36,455 bases of DNA from Cyanobacteria bacterium SZAS LIN-3 (GCA_018266215.1 JAFEAV010000064.1:1-36455), one strand, 5' to 3'; counted from the stretch's first letter, positions 22,437 through 30,787 are shown. Notes: generated by a model not told the origin, from the letters alone. A program made the numbers and translations.

Positions 22437-22868
22437 ATGGCAATGGGCGGCAAAGCCGGTGAAGTATTCACCGAAATCAACGTAACACCTCTCACCGACG
22501 TGTTTCTGGTGCTTCTGGTCATCATGATTCTGATCGCTCCGCTGGTAAACCAGGCGGTGCTCAAAGTCGACCCGCCGGCCGTGGGGGGTAACCCTCCACC
22601 CAAGCAAGATCCCAATGACGCAAAGATTACCGTGGATGTGAGCAAGGAAGGGCAGATAAAAATCGACGGCAACATCATCAATCCTCCCGACACGGCCAAC
22701 TGCATGAAAGCCATTCAAGCCGCCCAGACCAAGGCCGGCAAACAGGACATTCCGCTCATTCTTAATTCGGACGAAGATGCACTGCAAAAATATGTCGTCG
22801 CGGTAATGGACGCGTCCGCCGGCTGCAACATCAAAAAACTTTCGATTTTGCCGCCGCGCGCAAACTGA
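22437..22868 (+). CDS. ExbD/TolR-family biopolymer transport protein
   Basis: The 143-residue protein has the classical form: a short cytoplasmic N-terminus (about 1-18) with EINVTPLTD, one membrane helix (about 19-41, VFLVLLVIMILIAPLV) whose conserved proton-binding Asp is Asp21, then a periplasmic domain ending in a beta-strand (IKKLSILPP). ExbD and TolR proteins work with ExbB or TolQ as proton-driven motors that energise outer-membrane processes. AGGAG lies 12 bases before the ATG. A Pro-rich linker (GGNPPPKQDPND) follows the helix. No exbB/tolQ gene is within the window, so the motor partner must be encoded elsewhere. The next gene, an exported metalloprotease, follows after 98 bases. 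Confidence 0.88.
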   Translation: MAMGGKAGEVFTEINVTPLTDVFLVLLVIMILIAPLVNQAVLKVDPPAVGGNPPPKQDPNDAKITVDVSKEGQIKIDGNIINPPDTANCMKAIQAAQTKAGKQDIPLILNSDEDALQKYVVAVMDASAGCNIKKLSILPPRAN

Positions 22869-22966
22869 TTAACGGTCGCATTAAGACTAAAAACAGGGCT
22901 TAATAGAGCGCTTATCGTGGAACTGTAAATACACGCTTACCTGCCCCCACGAGTCCAGTTTTGTTC

Positions 22967-24334
22967 ATGCATCGCCAGCTCAAACTTGCGCCACCAAAAT
23001 CTCCATTTATTCTGGGGTCCGTGATGGCCCTGGCGTTGACACTGCCGGCGGTATCACAACCTTATCAGAACTATCAGCAGAATCAGCCATCAATGCCGGC
23101 CAACGGCATACCGGCAAATCTGACACCGCAACAAAAATATTTGCGCGACGTCTTCATTTTCAAAAAACTTGGCCTGGTAGACGAACTGGAAAAGCAGGGC
23201 AAAAGAGTCCAGGCCAGAGCCATCCTGGAAGAGCTGGCCACCCTCGATCCCAATCCCTATTCCGCCGATGTCCATGGTCTGCTCGGCCTGGCCTGCTACA
23301 AGCTGGGGAATAATCCGGAAGCAATCAAGCACTATCAGATTTCGCTGCAATACGAAAAGGGCAAAAAGCTGGACGGCTACTGGAACATAGCCCTGGCCTA
23401 CATGACCATGTCCGACTATGAAAACGCCACACTCTGGTGCAAAAAATTACTGGCCAAAAATCCGCCCAGCGATCTGCGCAGACAGGCGGAGCGCTTTTTA
23501 AACGAAGCCGACGAAGAAAGAAATATTCGGCAAGATGCTCTAAACCAGGGGATTACAGGCGCCGAACCCGGCGGCGACTACCTGGCCTTTTTACAGTCGA
23601 CCAAGGAAGCTAATCGCTGGCCGCAGGCGAAAATGCCGCTCAAAGTATTCATCGAAGATGACCGCCACGTGCCAGGCTTCCGCAAAGAGTTCGTCAGTAT
23701 TTTCCTCAATTGTCTGGAGGTCTGGACAAAGGCCTCGGGCAATCGCATCACTTTCCAGCTGGTAAGCGGACTGGATCAAGCGGACATACACGTGATCTAC
23801 ACAGCCAATGTCGACGACATCGCCCGCAAGCCGGGCATGGCGCCGCTGGAGCAGGGACTGGCCACCATCGCCACCCGTGGCTTTGACGGCCCTTACGGTG
23901 CCATTGAAGAGGCCAAGATCCAACTGCTTGTGCACAAGCCCAGCTCCAACAAGGGACTGACCGATGATGAGATGAAGGGCGTGAGCCTGCATGAGATCGG
24001 ACACGCCCTGGGCTTGAGCGGCCATTCGCCCAATGACGCCGACATCATGCATTTCATGATGTCCTTCCGACAGCTCCCGGCCCTGACCCGCCGCGACAAA
24101 CTGACTATTTCCCGAATCTACCAGGACATGCCGGCCACCAGTCAGACTGCCAGCAGCAATTACCAGCCCAGTGACATGGGCGTGGCCGGACATCTCCAGC
24201 CGCAATTCACTCCGCAACAACCCCCTGCTCCGGAGCAGCCGCAGTTGCAGCAGCAGCCTCAATATCAACAATCCAATCAGTTCCAGCCCTCACAGCAATA
24301 TCAATATCAACAGCCCAATCAATATCAGCATTAA
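22967..24334 (+). CDS. Exported TPR-metalloprotease (matrixin-type) with Gln/Tyr-rich tail
   Basis: The ATG at 22967 gives 455 residues; a TTG two codons earlier is possible, and the binding site is weak. Residues 1-33 form a signal peptide ending LTLPAVSQ. A Gln-rich spacer follows. Residues about 55-185 contain TPR-like helical pairs (ADVHGLLGLACYKLGNNPEA, WNIALAYMTMSDYENA). Residues about 210-385 form the protease domain: His342, Glu343, His346 and His352 in HEIGHALGLSGH match HExxHxxGxxH, and DADIMHFM supplies the Met-turn. The last 65 residues are almost all Gln, Pro, Asn and Tyr. It should cut proteins in the periplasm or outside. The fusion of TPR to a matrixin is unusual. Confidence 0.85.
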   Translation: MHRQLKLAPPKSPFILGSVMALALTLPAVSQPYQNYQQNQPSMPANGIPANLTPQQKYLRDVFIFKKLGLVDELEKQGKRVQARAILEELATLDPNPYSADVHGLLGLACYKLGNNPEAIKHYQISLQYEKGKKLDGYWNIALAYMTMSDYENATLWCKKLLAKNPPSDLRRQAERFLNEADEERNIRQDALNQGITGAEPGGDYLAFLQSTKEANRWPQAKMPLKVFIEDDRHVPGFRKEFVSIFLNCLEVWTKASGNRITFQLVSGLDQADIHVIYTANVDDIARKPGMAPLEQGLATIATRGFDGPYGAIEEAKIQLLVHKPSSNKGLTDDEMKGVSLHEIGHALGLSGHSPNDADIMHFMMSFRQLPALTRRDKLTISRIYQDMPATSQTASSNYQPSDMGVAGHLQPQFTPQQPPAPEQPQLQQQPQYQQSNQFQPSQQYQYQQPNQYQH

Positions 24335-24355
24335 CAACGAAAGGACCAGCCACCG

Positions 24356-25738
24356 ATGACGCCATCAACCCCAGATACCGCAACCGTTTCCATCGACAGG
24401 ACCAGACTGGCCGGACTGCTCAAACAAGAAGACGAACTCTTCATCAAAAATCACAAGCACTCACAAGAGCTTTTTGAACGAGCCAAAAAGAGCCTGCACG
24501 GCGGCGTGCCGATGAACTGGATGATCAAGTGGGCATCACCTTTTCCAGTATTCGTAAAGGAGGGCGAAGGGGCATATTTCACCTGCGTTGACGGTCACAA
24601 ATATCTGGATTTTTGCCTGGGAGACACCGGAGCCATGACCGGTCATGCACCCAAAGCCTCTGTGGAAGCCATTGTAGACCGGATCAAGCACGGCACCACT
24701 TTTATGCTGCCCTGCGAAGACGGCATAGTCGTCGCCGAGGAACTGGCCAAGAGATTTGGTCTGCCCTACTGGCAAACCGCTCTGACAGCCACCGATGCCA
24801 ATCGTTTTGTGATCAGACTTTGCCGCCAGATCACCGGACGACAGTACGTCCTGGTACACAACTGGTGCTACCACGGTTCAGTCGATGAAACCTTTGCCAC
24901 ACTCATGCCCGACGGCCAGGTGGGGCCGCGCCGCAGCAATGTGGGACCTCCCGTCAATCCACGCGAAACCACACGCGTGGTGGAATTTAACGACATAGAA
25001 GCTCTGGAAAAAGCGCTGTCCGACGGTAAAGTAGCCTGTGTACTGGCGGAGCCGGTGATGACCAACATCGGCATCATTCATCCCGACGAAGGCTACCACC
25101 AGGCCCTGCGGGAGCTGACTCGAAAGTACGGCACCTATCTTGTCATAGACGAAACCCATACAATTTGCACCGGTCCTGGTGGCTATACCCGAGCTCACAA
25201 TCTCAGCCCTGATTTTCTCACCATCGGCAAACCCATTGCCAGCGGCCTTCCCGCCTCAGCCTACGGTTTCACAAAAGAAGTAGCCGAGCAAATTGCCAAA
25301 AATACGCGCGTTTCCGACTGTGACACCGGCGGCATCGGCGGCACACTGGCCGGCAACGCCCTGGCTCTGGCGGCGATGAAGGCGACCTTGCAAAAAGTAC
25401 TGACCGAGGAAGCATACGCCAAGACGATCCCGCTGGCCGGCCGCTTCAGGGCCGGAGTAGAAGAGGTTATAGACCAGTACAGACTGCCCTGGATCATCAA
25501 GCAACTGGGCTGCAGGGTCGAATACTGGTTCCGCCCCACCGCCCCGCGCAATGGTTCGGAAGCGGCTGCCGTAGAGGATCATGAGCTGGATCGCTACATG
25601 CACCTGTATGCTCTCAACCGCGGCATACTGATGACTCCGTTTCACAACATGGCATTGATCGCGCCCGGCACAAGCGAAGCCGACATCGACAAACACACGC
25701 AAATATTCCGCGAAGCCGTGGAATCACTGCTGGCCTGA
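24356..25738 (+). CDS. Class III PLP aminotransferase, glutamate-1-semialdehyde aminomutase-like
   Basis: The 460-residue protein starts 21 bases after the metalloprotease stop, with AAAGGA before the ATG. Class III features are in order: SLHGGVP and CVDGHKYLDF near the start, then LTATDANRFVIRLCRQIT (the phosphate-binding helix), HNWCYHGSVD, LAEPVMTNIGI, VIDETHTICTGPGG with the PLP-pyridine Asp, and Lys292 in TIGKPIASGLPASAYG as the PLP lysine. The layout is close to HemL and to the beta-amino acid and diamino acid transaminases grouped with it. A second copy outside the heme operon, with ALTATDAN in place of the HemL SGTEA motif, points to a different substrate. Its end overlaps the convergent MFS gene by 15 bases. 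Confidence 0.85.
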   Translation: MTPSTPDTATVSIDRTRLAGLLKQEDELFIKNHKHSQELFERAKKSLHGGVPMNWMIKWASPFPVFVKEGEGAYFTCVDGHKYLDFCLGDTGAMTGHAPKASVEAIVDRIKHGTTFMLPCEDGIVVAEELAKRFGLPYWQTALTATDANRFVIRLCRQITGRQYVLVHNWCYHGSVDETFATLMPDGQVGPRRSNVGPPVNPRETTRVVEFNDIEALEKALSDGKVACVLAEPVMTNIGIIHPDEGYHQALRELTRKYGTYLVIDETHTICTGPGGYTRAHNLSPDFLTIGKPIASGLPASAYGFTKEVAEQIAKNTRVSDCDTGGIGGTLAGNALALAAMKATLQKVLTEEAYAKTIPLAGRFRAGVEEVIDQYRLPWIIKQLGCRVEYWFRPTAPRNGSEAAAVEDHELDRYMHLYALNRGILMTPFHNMALIAPGTSEADIDKHTQIFREAVESLLA

Positions 25739-27427
25739 GTCCGGCTCCCGTTCTTGCTTTGCTTGCACTGGCGCCGGTTTTGCGCGCGAGCGCAATTCTC
25801 TTTCGCGCACAAAAAAGTTGGTGATAAGACCAAGCATAGCCACTAAGGCGCCGAGCAAAAAGACACCGTGCAGGGCATAAACGAGCGAATATTTTATATG
25901 GTCAATGAGTTGGAGAGAGGTTGCCTGGCCTGAGTCGGAAGCACCGTAGGTTTTGAAAAGGAGAGACTTGATTTCGATCATACGAGCAGGATTAGCCAGG
26001 GCCGCAACAATTTCATCGGGCACGGTCATCGATGCCATTCGGCCCTTTAAGCTGTCCATATAGCGCATTTGCAATATGGCGCCCATGACCGCGGCTCCTA
26101 TGGTGGCACCGATCGAACGACAAAATTGGGACAGCGCGGTGGCGGCTCCAATCATATTTGGCGGAGCGGCATTTTGGATTGTCAAAGTGAAAACCGGCAT
26201 CACAAGCCCCAGTCCAAGGCCGGTCAAAATCAGCAAGGCGACAAGCACCTGCGAATTTGTTGTTGTCTGCAGCGAAGAGAGGCAGAACAAACCGACCACT
26301 ATGGCGGTCAGACCGATTGTAGCGATCAGCTTGTATCGCCCGAAGCGGCTGATGAGCTGGCCGCTGGAAGCGCTGGCAAAAGACATAGCCAGAGTCATCG
26401 AGGCAAAAAGAGCACCAGCCTCGGTGGCACTGACGCCAAGTACGGCCTGCATAAAGAGCGGGGCAAAGAGAATGACATCGAACATGCTGATAGACGCACA
26501 GAAGAGCACCATGATAGCCAGGCGAATGTCCACGATCCCCAGCAAATGCGGGGGAATAATCGGTTCAGGCACGTGCTTTTCAATCCAGGCAAAAAGAGCA
26601 AAAACGGCTGCGGAGGCAAAAAGCAGAATCAGGACCTTAGGCGAAGCCCAGCCGTCGCTGTTGCCGAAAGTCAATCCCAGCAATAGTGGGACAAGGAAGC
26701 CGACCAGGCTGAAAGCGCCCCAGTAGTCAATCTTACGCTGCACCCCCTGGGGTTTGATGTAAGGAAAAGCAAAAAAGAGGGCCAGTATGGCGACAAAACC
26801 AACCGGCAAATTGACGTAGAAAATCCAGCGCCAGGACCAGTGATCCGTCAGCCAACCGCCAAGAGCAGGTCCGATCATGGAAGCCAGGCCCCAGACACCG
26901 GCAAACAAGCCCATATACTTGCCGCGCTCGGCTGGAGCAAACATGTCGCCTATGACACTAAATACGATGGCCATGATTATTCCGCCGCCAATCCCCTGCA
27001 GCCCACGAGAAATGATCAGTTGGGTCATACCGTCCAGAGGCAGTCCAAAAGTGGGGATCTGACCGGCCGCGCCGCAGAGCAAAGATGTGAGCAAAAAGAA
27101 AACGGCAGCCGGCAAAAGGACCCACTTGCGCCCGTAAATATCGGATATGCGAGCGAAGATCGGCCCGGAGGCAGTGGATGTAAGCAAGTAAGCGGTAGTC
27201 ACCCAGGCATAGCGATCGAAGCCGTTCAGCTGAGCAATGATGCGGGGCATGGCTGTCGAAACGATGGTCTGGTCCAGGGCGGCCAGGAGCAAAGTCAGCT
27301 GCAAGCCGATAATAGTAGCCACCAGCTGACCGCGACTTAAATTAGTAAAGCTGGGCTTAGCGTCGCCGCTCAAAACGGCGGCCACACTTTTATTCTCTGG
27401 ATTTTCCGAATCGATCACCGCTGACAC
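25724..27427 (-). CDS. MFS drug-efflux transporter, DHA2 (14-helix, EmrB/QacA) family
   Basis: The 567-residue length and 14 hydrophobic segments fit the DHA2 family. Motif A appears between helices 2 and 3 as DIYGRKWVLLP. The antiporter motif C appears as GPALGGWLTDHWSWRWIFYVNLPVG, with the DHA2-typical SWRWIFYVN tail. ALDQTIVSTAMPRII in helix 1 is the family's D1 motif. It should be an inner-membrane proton-driven exporter of hydrophobic compounds. The N-terminus is about 30 residues of acidic, soluble sequence and the C-terminus is basic. No EmrA-type adaptor or regulator gene is adjacent, but two palindromes lie upstream of its start and could bind a repressor. Confidence 0.9.
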   Translation of the reverse strand: MSAVIDSENPENKSVAAVLSGDAKPSFTNLSRGQLVATIIGLQLTLLLAALDQTIVSTAMPRIIAQLNGFDRYAWVTTAYLLTSTASGPIFARISDIYGRKWVLLPAAVFFLLTSLLCGAAGQIPTFGLPLDGMTQLIISRGLQGIGGGIIMAIVFSVIGDMFAPAERGKYMGLFAGVWGLASMIGPALGGWLTDHWSWRWIFYVNLPVGFVAILALFFAFPYIKPQGVQRKIDYWGAFSLVGFLVPLLLGLTFGNSDGWASPKVLILLFASAAVFALFAWIEKHVPEPIIPPHLLGIVDIRLAIMVLFCASISMFDVILFAPLFMQAVLGVSATEAGALFASMTLAMSFASASSGQLISRFGRYKLIATIGLTAIVVGLFCLSSLQTTTNSQVLVALLILTGLGLGLVMPVFTLTIQNAAPPNMIGAATALSQFCRSIGATIGAAVMGAILQMRYMDSLKGRMASMTVPDEIVAALANPARMIEIKSLLFKTYGASDSGQATSLQLIDHIKYSLVYALHGVFLLGALVAMLGLITNFFVRERELRSRAKPAPVQAKQEREPDSGQQ

Positions 27428-27543
27428 CCTTGGCCGACACCATTATTGTAGTCGCAGTTACCGCGTGTCCCCATACATTAGAACTTTCCGGGTCGATAAT
27501 TAAACACGTGCACACCAACGCTTGGCTTCTTCGAAAAAAAATG

Positions 27544-27583
27544 GCACCGTATATGGTGCGACAGCGCTGGCAGCGTGCTGCCA
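27544..27583. promoter_or_regulatory. Adjacent palindromes upstream of the MFS pump gene
   Basis: GCACCGTATATGGTGC (27544-27559) is a near-perfect palindrome, and TGGCAGC-GT-GCTGCCA (27568-27583) is a perfect one. They lie 117-156 bases upstream of the pump start, within the 279-base gap to the next, divergent gene. They look like operator sites for a TetR- or MarR-type regulator, though the second could be an RNA hairpin. Confidence 0.4.
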
Positions 27584-27706
27584 CAGGCCTGGCAAAAAAA
27601 TCTGTTTGTTCAGTGTCAGCTTAAGCCACCCGCCGCCGAGGTTCACTTTTTCAAATCAGGGCATGATCTTAGTGCCCGGATTAAAGGCCAGAACGGTTGG
27701 GAGATT

Positions 27707-28129
27707 ATGAGCGAGCCCCTCGATACAGACGCCATCAAAGGTGAGGTGACCCACTACACCTGCGTCAAAAACTGCTACGGCCAGCGCAACAACGCCGCCG
27801 GCTGCTGCAAGATTAGCGATCGCGACTTTATTATCGGTCCCATTCATGACGCTCAGGACTTTCTCAAGCGCCTGAACAACAGGGACAAGACAAAATACAA
27901 GTTTAGCGACATATTCATCGAGTACAAAGAAGGCTCGAAACTTTTTCCCGACAAGGTGTCCTGGCAAAATCCGGACTATTATCCGGCCCTGCGCCTGCAG
28001 ATCAACGAACCGGACCTGCCCTGTCGCTTTCTCACCGACTCACACGAATGTGGCGTCTATGACATAAGGCCACAGACATGCCGCAAGTACCTGTGCGACC
28101 ATCTGAAGAAGGTGCTCGATCTACTCTAA
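27707..28129 (+). CDS. YkgJ-type CxxCC cysteine-cluster protein, longer form
   Basis: The ATG at 27707 (GGGAG three bases upstream) gives 140 residues; the open frame upstream is not protein-like. Cysteines are arranged as YTCVKNCYG, then AAGCCKIS, then near the end LPCRFLTDSHECGVYDIRP and QTCRKYLCD. This is the eight-plus-cysteine cluster of the YkgJ family, with about 70 residues inserted between the two halves, more than in the shorter relative at 6478-6750. It probably binds zinc or an iron-sulfur cluster in the cytoplasm; the function is unknown. It is convergent with the next gene, only 13 bases away. Two family members in one 36-kb window is notable. Confidence 0.82.
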   Translation: MSEPLDTDAIKGEVTHYTCVKNCYGQRNNAAGCCKISDRDFIIGPIHDAQDFLKRLNNRDKTKYKFSDIFIEYKEGSKLFPDKVSWQNPDYYPALRLQINEPDLPCRFLTDSHECGVYDIRPQTCRKYLCDHLKKVLDLL

Positions 28130-28142
28130 GAAGACTCTCGAA

Positions 28143-28634
28143 CTAGGAGGCGAAGGCCAGCGGCCGACCGCCAGTGGTGTTGAGATGTGGATTGTTGTTG
28201 AAATTGAGTTCGGCAACGTTGGTTTCGCGGACATTCTTGAATCCGGAATGGCTCCGGTCCTGTCCGTTATCACCGTTTACCCGACTGGCGAAGGCGGCAT
28301 CGGCTCGTTCGCGCAGGGCCTGATTTAAAACATTATTGGCCATCTGATCGCCGGCTTTGTTGTGGTCATAAATGTCCATCAAACCGACAGTTTTAAAAGC
28401 ATTTTCGCGAGCGTCAGCCTTGGCCACCTCCTGGGGGTTTTCTTTAGGCTTGGCGCGCTCGGCACCGAGTGGGTCATTCCAAACAGCGTTCAGGGTACCC
28501 AGCATCAGGCCCTGTACTTCTTTCTGCATTTTGTCGCCGGCCAGCGCGGCCTGGTTGTCGCCAGACTGCTGGGCGTGCTGATCGCCCGTTTGATAGCGCT
28601 GCGGTAAAGAATCAAAGTGCTGTGGTGCGCTCAT
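28143..28634 (-). CDS. Gln/Asn/Asp-rich unknown protein
   Basis: The ATG at 28634 has AGGA eight bases upstream, better than the earlier in-frame start. The 163-residue product is hydrophilic and rich in Gln, Asn, Asp and Ala, with likely helices (DKMQKEVQGLMLGTLNAVW, GDQMANNVLNQALRERADAAF). The last 30 residues are Asn-rich and probably disordered. No signal peptide, Cys or catalytic motif is present. I do not recognise it. A structured RNA segment lies in its leader. Confidence 0.6.
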   Translation of the reverse strand: MSAPQHFDSLPQRYQTGDQHAQQSGDNQAALAGDKMQKEVQGLMLGTLNAVWNDPLGAERAKPKENPQEVAKADARENAFKTVGLMDIYDHNKAGDQMANNVLNQALRERADAAFASRVNGDNGQDRSHSGFKNVRETNVAELNFNNNPHLNTTGGRPLAFAS

Positions 28635-28668
28635 TGGTAAGTTCCTGAAGGTGCTTCCGAGTGTGGGC

Positions 28669-28714
28669 TGGTCGCTCAACTACCCAAACGGGCCGTTGTG
28701 TACCAATTAGACCA
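28669..28714 (-). promoter_or_regulatory. Structured leader with tRNA-like 5' part
   Basis: On the leftward strand TGGTC (28714-28710) pairs with GACCA (28673-28669), enclosing a CAAC-CCC-GTTT-GGG-GTTG hairpin (28698-28677). The run GGTCTAATTGGTA resembles a tRNA D-arm, but no T-arm or matching acceptor strand follows, so it is not a tRNA gene. It is probably a leader structure of the Gln-rich protein gene. Confidence 0.35.
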
Positions 28715-28755
28715 TGCGCCACAAGATTGTCAAGCAGTTTTTATCTTTCTGCAAA

Positions 28756-29166
28756 CTAAGGCAAAAGTTCACTCAAAGGCCGGGCAGAGTGGCCATCCTG
28801 ACCATTTTTCACAACTATAATCTGGTCCCGACCAAACTCGGTCAAAAATTGCCGGCAGATTCCGCAGGGATAGCAGCCATCGTCCCCGGGAGCGGCCACG
28901 GCACAGGCCACAAAGCGCCGGGCGCCAGCCGATACTGCCTTCACGGCAGCCGTGCGCTCGGCACAGATAGTGCAACCAATCAAGACGTTTTCCACATTGC
29001 TACCCGTGAAGACCTGGCCATCATCAGTCAGTATGGCCGCCCCCACCCGGTACTTAGAGTAGGGAGAATAAGAGCTGGCGGCAGCCTCCAGGGCCTTTGC
29101 CAGCAGGTCGGCGTAATCAATATTGTGTTTGTGCGTCTCTTGCCCGGATTTGGTCATAGCCGTCAC
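28756..29166 (-). CDS. cdd: Cytidine deaminase, tetrameric type
   Basis: The 136-residue size is typical of the tetrameric class. Zinc ligands are Cys68 in TICAERTAAVKA, with catalytic Glu70, and Cys101 and Cys104 in PCGICRQFL. NVEN at 57-60 binds the nucleoside sugar. The enzyme converts cytidine and deoxycytidine to uridine forms in the cytoplasm for pyrimidine salvage. The reading frame starts with GTG overlapping the stop of the upstream TPR gene by one base (TAGTG), so translation is probably coupled; an ATG three codons in is an alternative start. The gene ends within 80 bases of the structured leader of the next gene. Confidence 0.92.
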   Translation of the reverse strand: MTAMTKSGQETHKHNIDYADLLAKALEAAASSYSPYSKYRVGAAILTDDGQVFTGSNVENVLIGCTICAERTAAVKAVSAGARRFVACAVAAPGDDGCYPCGICRQFLTEFGRDQIIVVKNGQDGHSARPLSELLP

Positions 29167-30095
29167 TACTGCGGCCGACTGCCGTTGCCGGACAGCGCAC
29201 TGAGCGAAACCCCCTTAACTAGAGGCAGATCGCCGGTGGCAAGACCGAAGGTACCCAGTTTTTTCCAGGCCTGCTTTTGCATAGCCTCGTCACCGCTGGC
29301 CTGGGCCAGAGCCAGGGCACGTCGACATTCATATATCGCCCCATTAACATCACAGCGACTCTTCAAACAATCGGCCAATATAAGATGGGCTTCGATATCT
29401 TCGGGATTATCTATAAGATGTTCCTGAAGGAAGGCCAGTCCACGCTGATTAGAGCCGTGACGCAGATGATGATCAATCTGCTCAAGGCGAAAGACAGCGG
29501 CATCAGCCAGATCCTGCGCACTGGTAGCGGGCAAATAGGGTCCGACATAGCTGACTGTCACTTCGGCTACATCAAAGCTGTTGCCGGGCTCGCTCACGGT
29601 CAAAGTGGAGCCGGGAGCCAGTTCATAGAGCTCGACCAGATGCGAGCGATTGTCGTAATAACGACGACTGGGTGCGCCCAGTCTAGCTTTAACATCCTTG
29701 AGCCGGAGGGCAGAATGTTTAAAGGTAGCCACCAGCCTGCGGCTCTCCTGCGCACCGCCGGCCATGTAGCCGGTATTGCGACTGAGCACGTAACGTATAT
29801 TGCTTCCGTCAGCAGGAGTCCAGATAAAGGTATTGGCCGGTCTCGCCGAGGCGCGCGCATTATCGGGAGTACCGAGCACCAGGCGCATGTACTGCGGCTG
29901 CATCAATTCCGGCCGCTCAGCCAGGCTGACCAGAAAGGGCAGGACAGTGCGACCGGCCGCGACATTTGTTGAGCCACTTTTGACCAGGGCGGGGAAATGA
30001 ACGGGCGGATTCTTTGCGCTGACGCCCAGCATGCAGACACTCCCTGACGAGATCAGGGTGCAGAGGACGGCAAAGGCATTACGCAAGAATGGCAT
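29166..30095 (-). CDS. Exported TPR-containing protein
   Basis: The ATG at 30095 gives 309 residues starting with a signal sequence (RNAFAVLCTLISSGSVCML, then GVSAKN). A start 66 bases upstream is open but lacks a binding site. Residues about 25-190 form a beta-rich domain of unknown type (VLPFLVSLAERPELM, RLVATFKHSALRLKDVKARLG, SPGSTLTV-like strands). Residues about 210-295 hold TPR helices (AEAHLILADCLKSRCDVNGA-like, CRRALALAQASGDEAMQKQ). A Cys near the signal end might be a lipoprotein site but lacks a clear lipobox. It probably acts in the periplasm as a binding scaffold. The link to cytidine deaminase downstream is positional only. Confidence 0.68.
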   Translation of the reverse strand: MPFLRNAFAVLCTLISSGSVCMLGVSAKNPPVHFPALVKSGSTNVAAGRTVLPFLVSLAERPELMQPQYMRLVLGTPDNARASARPANTFIWTPADGSNIRYVLSRNTGYMAGGAQESRRLVATFKHSALRLKDVKARLGAPSRRYYDNRSHLVELYELAPGSTLTVSEPGNSFDVAEVTVSYVGPYLPATSAQDLADAAVFRLEQIDHHLRHGSNQRGLAFLQEHLIDNPEDIEAHLILADCLKSRCDVNGAIYECRRALALAQASGDEAMQKQAWKKLGTFGLATGDLPLVKGVSLSALSGNGSRPQ

Positions 30096-30442
30096 CGGCC
30101 AATTATATAACACCTCTCGATAACAGTTTCCAAGCGCTGCCGCAAGCTTCGCAATGCCCATACTGACTCAATCCAGCCCGCCCCGGTGTAGGCCCTGAAC
30201 AGGCGCAAAAGCCCAGTTTTACGTTCTTACATTAGCTAAGTAATAAGCTTTTCGGCTGGTTTCGGCCTCCAGCTTTGCTAAATATGCTTATCTCACTTTG
30301 TTTTCCTTTTCTTTCCTGCTCAAAAAACTACCTTCGAATAGCCGTCGCTCATCGCCAACAAATCGCCTGGTACACCACATTCAGTACCACTCATGAGATG
30401 CCGTCGTCTTTTAGAAATTATCAATCCCACAAAACCTCAAAT
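30096..30442. other. Intergenic region between divergent genes
   Basis: No gene is supported; the open frame from 30275 before the chosen start at 30443 is not protein-like. ACATTAGCT occurs at about 30228-30236, as it does at 12216-12224. A GCTGG/CCAGC hairpin lies at about 30256-30275. TTATATAAT at about 30104-30112 could be a leftward -10 region. Confidence 0.4.
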
Positions 30443-30721
30443 ATGACACTAACAATAGTGCTGCTGGCCTGCGCCTTCGTCTCCTTCTTTGGAGCAAAAG
30501 CCGCGGCCAGACACACACAAAACCAGGTCAAACGCCGGGGCTTCAATCTGGAAACCGCAAGTTGGGGACTGAGCAAGCTGCTGGGCTGCATCGTCGTCAG
30601 CGGCTTTCTCGCCGGCACCTTTCTCAAAGGTCCGCAAGCTCTGGGCGTTTTCATAGTATCGATTTTTCTTACCCTGATCGGTCAGCTGGTCGGTACCAAC
30701 AGATCCTCCGATACAAAATAA
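30443..30721 (+). CDS. Small membrane protein, two helices
   Basis: The ATG at 30443 gives a 92-residue protein with a first helix at about residues 3-20 (LTIVLLACAFVSFFGAKAA), a basic, polar middle (RHTQNQVKRRG), and a second hydrophobic region at about 45-83 (KLLGCIVVSGFLAGTFL and ALGVFIVSIFLTLIGQLVG), perhaps two short helices. The binding site is weak. It is probably an inner-membrane protein; no family is recognised. A bidirectional terminator follows 22 bases after the stop. Confidence 0.6.
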   Translation: MTLTIVLLACAFVSFFGAKAAARHTQNQVKRRGFNLETASWGLSKLLGCIVVSGFLAGTFLKGPQALGVFIVSIFLTLIGQLVGTNRSSDTK

Positions 30722-30742
30722 ACAGTCCGCCACCACGTGCAA

Positions 30743-30787
30743 TTAAAATGCTCTCTACAAGCCACTTCCCGGCCGAGAGCATTTTAA
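30743..30787 (+). terminator. Terminator after small membrane protein gene
   Basis: TTAAAATGCTCTC (30743-30755) pairs perfectly over 13 bases with GAGAGCATTTTAA (30775-30787). The flanking A- and T-runs let it work in either direction. Confidence 0.8.

Noticed and set aside
28642..28716. tRNA gene on the leftward strand
   Set aside because: A D-arm-like run is present, but there is no GGTTCGAATCC-type T-arm, no seven-pair acceptor stem and no consistent anticodon arm.
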